A DNA stretch of 64,000 nucleotides. It comes from Wolfiporia cocos (taxonomy: Eukaryota > Basidiomycota > Agaricomycetes > Polyporales > Phaeolaceae). The notes under the pieces are model-generated. The model did not search any database, was not told the origin of the DNA, and was given only the letters and a program-made list of their open reading frames with translations. Each line of letters opens with the position of its first letter. Within the stretch, counting starts at the first letter, position 1. The position numbers and the translations under genes were made by a program. Location: assembly GCA_029448655.1 (NCBI GenBank), contig JACCLO010000013.1:1922001-1986000 (forward strand), written 5' to 3'. This document shows, piece by piece, positions 57,701 to 64,000 of this stretch.

Positions 57701-59948
57701 AACTTCGCAGAGAAGAAACGTCTGATGTCTCCATCGACGATCGTGCGGGAAATAGCATGCAGCCTGTATGGCTTTGCGCTCCGAGCGAACTCGACTGATT
57801 CGAAGGCCCTTTCGATGTGCAGCTCCGGACGCGTCGTAAGTAAGACACGCAAGGGGTATGCGAGCGAGCACAGCCTATTGGCAAGCAAATGTAGAATCCT
57901 AGGAATGCGTTCTAGCTCGGGATCCGTGCATTCGTCCAGCGCATCCACAATGACCACCACTGGATAGGGATGCTCTGATACAGATTTTAGAGGAATGATA
58001 ATTCCGTGGTCTAGCTGATGCTCGATATCGTGGTTCTGTGTGCGAAACGAGGGATTGCGGCATGCATTGATAATATGGGAGCGCATATGTGGTTGCGATC
58101 GAGCAAGTTGGTATGCAATCGTGGGGAATACATAGGCTATGCAGCTGAGGTTGGCGTCTCCGCGCACGAAGAAGAATGATGCGCCCAGACGGCCCTTCTC
58201 GTCCAGTCGCTTTGCGAGCTCGTGTGCGATCGTCGACTTTCCGGTCCCTGCGGCACCACTTAGAATGAAGATGGATGCCTGCTGTCCCCCGTCTGTCGCC
58301 CAATCTTCCAACGTCTCAAGCACTTCCGCACGTGTTCCTGGAAGGTATCCACTCTTTGCCACATTGATAGGCGAGCCATACTCTGCCTGATCCCGGTGAG
58401 AAAGCCTGTCCAGGAGCGCTTTGGACTCTGATGATGCGATGTGCCAATGATAATGATCAGTCTAAGTAGCTTGCGACACAGTGAACATATGATACAACCT
58501 TCATCCATAATCCACTGAATGTACGGTCCAATATACTTTGTCAGCACAACAATGAGTCACGACGAGTAGAAACACGCACGTCATCCAATTTATGATCAAC
58601 AGAGTGCACTATCTCGGCGGTCGTCTCCACGCCAGCATTAATTGACTCAACTTGGGATCCCAGCTGGTCAACTCCACCAGTAATCGAGGTGAGCCTCTGT
58701 GGAGACGCAAAGCGCAGCGTTCATGAGCACCGAATAGTCACTTAATAAGTATTACAGCTGACCCACCTCTTCAGTTCTTCTGGTGGTCGAATCGATGGCA
58801 TTTACCGCTGTCTTCATCCGTTCCACGACAACTTCTACCCTCACAACTGCACATGCCTACAACACCCGGTGAGCGACCGCGTTTCATCCCATAATGTTTT
58901 CTGTAATCACCTGAAAGTTCATACGTGCGTCGCTTATCTTCTGCCTTATGCTGCTGAGCGTCGATGCATTTCGCTCACTGAAGAGTACCTGTGTAAACAT
59001 GTTGGCCTTTGCAATCTTATCCGCTTCCGTTGAGATGTCATTCAGTGCCCTGAATCGTTCACGTGAGCATTCAAATATATGCAATGTAAGTGCCGCCTTA
59101 CGCGACCAGATGTGATATCGCCTGTTGCAAAGCATCATTGGAGTATGAGGTTTGGCTGGTTCGTATTTCCTGCACGGTTGTCGACATTTCCGCAGGACCG
59201 GTAGACAGGGTCTCCGTAGAAATGCTCGCTGATGCTGAGAATGATTCCACATGAAGCCTGTGTCCGCTAACCAGTTCATATGCCGACTTGACAGCCTCGA
59301 CGAGTTGCTTGATACTTTCTGCTACCTCTTTCGCATTTCCCCTGGCCTCCTGCAGAACAGTTGTTATGCAATAAGTAAAATAGGTCGTCTGGCTGCGCCG
59401 ATGACAAAATAACGTACCACTATTCTATCGAGCACGCATTTCAGGCCTGATATGACAATGTCAAGCCCTGGAGCGTTAGGAATGAGCGATGCACATGCGC
59501 CAAGGCCTTTCACCATGTCTCGAGCAGTTGATAACGCGACGTCCAATTTCTGATCGCTGAACTGCTTCGTCTTCGCTTTAGCAGATAATGCACTGGATCC
59601 ATCACCAGGAGTAGGGCTCTGGCTGCCTTTGTCCCGGTGGACCAGAGATGTAAGTCTACCCAGCACAGACGACGAGCGTCCAGAAGATGAAGCACTGTCA
59701 ACGGCAAGAGATGAGGATCTCGAAGCGGGGTTCGACGTCGTATCAGAATGTCCGTCGCTGCGGTTGCGACGGCTGGACACCTTGCCAAATCCTGAAACCG
59801 GACGTCCGCGAGCCGAAGGGGCTTCGCTCGGATGCACAACGATTGTTGGAACTGTAGGCATCGCCGCCTGCGACGGGGCATTTGAAGGCCCGTCGCCCAC
59901 TGGAGCTTGACGCTCTTCGTGTTCTCTGCTGCGCTCTGCAATATCCAT
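54731..59948 (-). CDS. NLR-B: NACHT-WD40 STAND protein, paralogue of NLR-A
   Basis: Provisional exons, read right to left: 59948-59418, 59349-59102, 59049-58911, 58856-58767, 58696-58580, 58425-56856 and 56772-54731, in frame, 1578 residues. A Ser/Pro-rich, probably disordered extension (about residues 1-110) precedes a helical N-terminal domain alignable with NLR-A (IPNAPGLDIVISGLKCVLD.., ..RMNFQ). The NACHT domain has Walker A GAAGTGKST, Walker B VVVIVDALDEC and LTTRPELH. Intron 56855-56773 matches the NLR-A intron at 23315. About 10 WD40 repeats follow; one carries an extra ~20-residue segment (KCTIAAAPKMGSD..). The tail DGWVMD..IYWIPQ is shared with NLR-A. A role as an ATP-driven recognition switch is inferred from the family; its ligand is unknown. 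The last 895 bp contain no CpG although the frame is open. The last ~40 residues are uncertain. Confidence 0.9.
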
Positions 59949-60186
59949 TTCTGCAATGTCAATCCAATGTAAAAGGCCCTGTCAGACGACGAAGACTAGC
60001 TGAGCGGATGGAGAGGGTGCGCTGTAGGTAAAACTTGGAGACAAGGGCCGGAACCAGCACAGATCAATGGACCCTGGGATCGCAACGCCTCCGAGTCCCA
60101 GCCGTACAGGCACAGCGCTCAATGCTAATCATAGAAGGTTCGATTTCGAATTTCGAGAGACGCTGTCAATGGGACCACACGAATAA

Positions 60187-60500
60187 TGTCAGAAATTCCC
60201 TAAAACGATTGCAATCCAAGGGGCATTGCGATTGGATGGCAATCTGAATGCGATTAGTCACAATGTGACTGGCGTAGCGTCAGCGATTACAATAGCGCAT
60301 ACGAGCATTACGTAAACATTACAATCCCTTGCAATGCGGCTGCAATGCGATTGCGATGGGATTGCGATGGGATTGTGATGGGCATTGTGATGGCATTGCA
60401 ACCAAATCGTTCCCATTGCAATGATCGAAATCGTATCACAAGACCTGATCATTGCGATCGCTTGCAAGCGCTTGCAAGCTAGATTTGAAATTTGTGACAT
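60187..60500 (+). repeat. Inverted repeat arm 1 (ATTGCAAT-rich)
   Basis: This 314-bp arm begins TGTCAGAAATTCCCTAAAAC and is packed with GCAATG/ATTGCRATS words. It matches the arm at 61306-61619 in inverted orientation with one difference seen by eye, and a more diverged inverted copy at 60643-60948. It starts about 240 bp upstream of the NLR-B start codon. Confidence 0.85.
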
Positions 60501-60642
60501 ATTGAAGCCGACCATATCTGTGTGGCTTGATGCAGGGACGGTCGTGTTTGTGGTGTCAATATGCGTTGAAAATAGATCTCTGTGGCTCGATACACGTAGG
60601 ACGGTCGTATTTGCGCTATCAGTACAATGCGGCGAATTTATC

Positions 60643-60948
60643 GTGCAAGCCATCGCAATGATCAGGTCTCGTGATGCGATTTCGATCATTACAATGGGAA
60701 CGATTTGGTTGCAATGCAACTGCAATCGCATCGTAATCGCATCGCAATCACATCACAGTCCCATTTCAAGGGCATTACAATTGCATTGCAGCCGCATAGC
60801 AAGCGATTATAATGTTTACGTAATGATCGTATGCGCTATTGTAATCGCTAACGCCGCTCCGGTCACATTGTGACTATTTGCAATCGAATTGCTAGCCAAT
60901 CGCAATCAAATTGCATTGGATTGCAACCGTAATAGGAAAGTTCTGACA
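60643..60948 (-). repeat. Inverted repeat arm 2, diverged
   Basis: It ends AGGAAAGTTCTGACA and shares its whole layout with arm 1 in reverse, with many substitutions. Between arms 1 and 2 are two imperfect copies of a ~65-bp word around GGACGGTCGT (60525-60625). No target duplication is seen. Confidence 0.75.
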
Positions 60949-61305
60949 GCTGCCACGGCCTGAGCATCATGCAATCACAATGTTCATGTGGGCTAGTATG
61001 ACTGCTGCGACGTAGGCGCGCCATATGCCATCGTCTGATACCTACCTCTCGATACGGCGTCACGGCAGTTCCATCCCTATGCGTTGGCTGACGTTGTCGC
61101 CGCGGAAGCTCCTTCGCGCAGCCGGGGTCTGGATAGTCTTGGCAGTGTTAGAAGCACGGTCAACGTCTCGCCTCCGGGAGCCAACGAATTTAAACCTTCA
61201 GCTTCAGTCCTGAGTTTTTATCCACTGTTCACCTATTTACTTGAATTGCGCTCATCCTCGGCACTCCAGCTATCGGGCGCGAAGTCAAGACCGAGCGACA
61301 CACAC

Positions 61306-61619
61306 ATGTCACAAATTTCAAATCTAGCTTGCAAGCGCTTGCAAGCGATCGCAATGATCAGGTCTTGTGATACGATTTCGATCATTGCAATGGGAACGAT
61401 TTGGTTGCAATGCCATCACAATGCCCATCACAATCCCATCGCAATCCCATCGCAATCGCATTGCAGCCGCATTGCAAGGGATTGTAATGTTTACGTAATG
61501 CTCGTATGCGCTATTGTAATCGCTGACGCTACGCCAGTCACATTGTGACTAATCGCATTCAGATTGCCATCCAATCGCAATGCCCCTTGGATTGCAATCG
61601 TTTTAGGAAATTTCTGACA
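61306..61619 (-). repeat. Inverted repeat arm 3, near-identical to arm 1
   Basis: This 314-bp stretch runs from ATGTCACAAATTTC to AGGAAATTTCTGACA. Its reverse complement equals arm 1 except for one base that I can see. No matching flank duplications were found. Confidence 0.85.
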
Positions 61620-61995
61620 CATAGCAGAGACGCCCTTATGCTACATAGAAATTCTGAGTTTCCATGACATATCCTGAACGAACATTCCTTCACTAAGCAA
61701 TCCGTTCCGTCCTATCCCGTCGCCTATCGAGGCCATCGCTGGTCAGCTGTGCACGAGAAAACGCCTTGCGCAGTCCCCTTGGGGTCTCCTTCTGACTTTT
61801 CATCCTACCAGTAAGCCTCGCACCATTACCTGAGACCTTGGCAACATGGTTAGCGTCCAGCTCTGGTAAGAGGTCGACAGACGGCAGAGGAGGCGCAGGG
61901 GTAGGTGAGCTGATTTAACCCTTACGATCTCTCCAGATCGCAGAGCTCTTTCTCACTATACGCTGCCCCCACTCATTCGCACGAGCCTGCCAGCC

Positions 61996-62690
61996 TTACG
62001 ATGCGGCACGTTTGCTAGCGCGGACGCCCTTCCACAGGACATCCTCCAAAGGAAGATCGACGAAGGAGCAGAAGGTATCGCCCATGGTTGAACTCAGTAG
62101 TGAGCCATTGGCTGTATCTGCTGCATCATGGTTGTTCAAAGGTGTATCCCCGAGTCGTAGCGTGCTTACTTTGCTCTTTACTCGTCTACTGCGTCCCTGG
62201 TAGAGGCGTGTCTAGGAGCGCAAGGCTCTGAGCAGGAATATCGACTGGCTCCACTACGAGATGCTCGAACAACGATCCTGACCCCGCGCGTGTTACATAG
62301 ACGATCTTCCATCCCACCGACTGCGCCAATGCTGTAAGTTCGCGCAGTGCGCTTCCGAGCATTGAAAGTTACTCTCATCTGATAGCCACTGTCAATGGGA
62401 GATCATTTAATGGGGCATGTTCACAAACCGTCAGATCTAGCCAGTACGCGTTGGCGTTAGCCTTGCCTAGATTTGGCAGAAGAGGCGAGCCCTCCGGCGC
62501 AAGGGACCGCATCGTCCCCGGTAGCGGCGGAGCCTTCATCTTCCCCTCCATTCCGCAATCTTGACAAGGAGAATCTGGGTCTGGATTCTCGTCGAGACAT
62601 GCCAGCGGCAAAACATAATCGGCGAGCAGCAGCTTGGTATTGGAGCCCGCCGCTCATAGGTGCAGCAGTATGCTGCAGAGAAGTTTGAAC
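61996..62690 (-). CDS. Unrecognised gene fragment or pseudogene
   Basis: Three neighbouring minus-strand open segments look like protein rather than chance. The first is LLLADYVLPLACLDENPDPD.. to NLGKANANAYWLDL (about 62640-62430). The second is LGSALRELTALAQSVGWKIV.. to LLDTPLPGT (about 62360-62190). The third is KVSTLRLGDTPLNNHD.. to GVRASKRAAS ending in TAA (about 62180-61996). They lie in different frames and I could not place introns joining all three cleanly. It is either a spliced gene with unusual borders or a frameshifted relic. The first segment has a CxDC motif. No family is recognised and I suggest no function. Borders are approximate. Confidence 0.35.
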
Positions 62691-62699
62691 AAAGCCTGT

Positions 62700-63439
62700 C
62701 AAATCGGTATCATGCTCCCCGCTTCATACTATCACTGGCCCACATATGCAATCGCAACAGCAATGCAATATCGCCTCTAGTTCCCCTCCTTCGAATTCAA
62801 AAATTATGAATATTTGTACACTATGACTATATGACAATCTGCATGATCTTGTCAAATCAGATTATCAAAAACTCTAGTAGATGAAGAGGAAAAAATGAAC
62901 AATGTCAATCAGAGTTATTGATGGACTTCGGCTCAGCCTTCACCTTGACGAAATCCTTCCAAAATAACAACACGTCTTCTCAATATACTTGAGGCTTCAC
63001 ATATAATTTTCCGAGGGGAAATGTGCATTGTGTCAATATAGAGAGGCAGATTGCAGTCAAAGTGTGACATCAGCCACATCCTCAGTCGGCAAATCTGAAC
63101 TCAGCCTCTGATGCCTGCTGGCTTAGTGGTTGCAATGCACCGATGGCGTCATGCCGTTAGATGCCGCGCGTTCGGCAATTTGGCGATCGTGACTGATGGC
63201 GTGACCGATGCTCGGAGAAAAGTTGCATTGCTGTTGCGATGCTTTACGGGCTTCGGTGTCATGCAGCATGCACTTTCGGAGGTTCGAAAAAATATATCTT
63301 ATACTAGAGATGCATAGCTATCATTTAAAAAAATACCGAGGGATTTGGGCTTGGTTTCATGAGGATAGAGGCAAAACTCGGCGGGACATGCGAAAAAGTT
63401 GCATATGTGGGCCAGTGATAGTATATGCATCTGGGCCAG
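62700..63439. other. No supported gene
   Basis: AT-richer sequence without a convincing open frame. Confidence 0.4.
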
Positions 63440-64000
63440 TCATGGGTGATCACGCGAAGCAAGAAGCAAAGACACAGCCGGCGCGAGATCAGATGCGCTT
63501 TTGACTTCTTTCCTCTCGGTTATACTGTCCCGCATATTAGCATCTGGTAGAGGTGGCTGAGTCTCGCGACAAGTCTCCGGTGCCAGACTCAACATGTCGA
63601 TGGCCAGCGTCAGCGTCAATGTGACAGATATTGCACGTGTCATGCGGCTTCTCGTCCGAAGTGGCAAGTGCGGCGCGCTTCTTTCCTCCTTGGGCTCGCC
63701 GTCCGCGGCGATGACGACGTCTCCGGTCAGTGCGACGCGCTTCTCTTCTTCGGAACTCGGGTCTCGAGCCGCCGGCGATCTCTTCCTTTTGGCTGGCACA
63801 GCAGGCTCCACAGTGGAGCCCCTCTGCGTGCTCTGCTCCTCCTGCTGGCACCCGTCCGCCAAGTACCCGGCGTGCACCTGCCGCCTACCATCCATACGCG
63901 CACGACGTCACTTGGGAGGGCGTTTCCTGGGCGGCGCATTATCGACATCCGGCATTCCACGACAATGCTTCGCACACCGCACGTATACAGAATCCTTGTC
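63440..64000 (-). CDS. Possible gene cut by the window edge, basic/acidic protein
   Basis: An open frame on the minus strand (63895-63440) contains a KRKR stretch resembling a nuclear localisation signal, acidic SSEEEK and a basic RTRSRMTR segment. The frame could begin beyond the window. No domain is recognised. It could be a chance frame in GC-rich sequence. Confidence 0.25.

Noticed and set aside
60258..61548. Open frames with identical peptide ends on opposite strands
   Set aside because: They are translations of the ATTGCAAT-rich inverted arms, not genes.
1..64000. CRISPR arrays, bacterial operons, rRNA genes
   Set aside because: No regularly spaced repeats with unique spacers and no rRNA-like sequence were seen; introns and retrotransposons show the DNA is eukaryotic. 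A systematic tRNA scan could not be run by eye.

Overview
The window looks like a chromosome segment of a basidiomycete fungus, most likely an agaricomycete. Genes are split by many short introns (about 41-83 nt) with GT..AG borders. Two NACHT-WD40 STAND/NLR proteins, an oligopeptide transporter and transposon families typical of that class are present. This assignment is inference from gene structure and families; no marker gene was searched.

Layout. (1) 1-20 kb is a transposon graveyard. It holds many solo LTRs with 5-bp target duplications, a Tc1/mariner DD34E element broken by a solo LTR, a decayed DDE transposase broken by a hAT-like element that itself carries two solo LTRs, and a very young miniature LTR retrotransposon (TRIM, 12587-14413) with LTRs that look identical. 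(2) 20.9-27.3 kb holds NLR-A (+) followed by an Adh1-type zinc alcohol dehydrogenase (+). (3) 27.3-41.8 kb is GC-rich and gene-poor. Its one supported gene is an isoprenylcysteine methyltransferase-like protein (-, 32.4-33.2 kb); it also contains heptamer microsatellites and a MITE. (4) 41.8-46.3 kb encodes an OPT-family oligopeptide transporter (-). (5) 46.6-54.5 kb is a second repeat block: a hAT-like element with GGTTCA subterminal repeats, a 2.6-kb foldback element with mariner-type ends, and more solo LTRs. (6) 54.7-59.9 kb is NLR-B (-), a diverged paralogue of NLR-A. (7) 60-64 kb contains 314-bp inverted arms just upstream of NLR-B and weakly supported gene fragments.

Most notable. The TRIM has no obvious tRNA primer site. 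The 12 nt starting two bases past its 5' LTR are perfectly complementary to a segment of its own LTR just past a hairpin, as expected for Tf1/sushi-type self-priming. At the matching place, about a dozen solo LTRs carry a hairpin with a CTTAC-type loop whose stem changes by compensating substitutions. The repeats also show strong CpG loss. This desert runs without a single CpG through the last 895 bp of the NLR-B reading frame and stops abruptly, while the frame stays open.

The two NLRs share an N-terminal helical domain (HeLo/MLKL-like, by inference), a NACHT ATPase, a WD40 propeller and a C-terminal tail, with intron positions conserved. They are candidates for a non-self recognition or regulated cell-death role. 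ADH, methyltransferase and OPT transporter appear to be ordinary host genes with no evident functional link to the NLRs.
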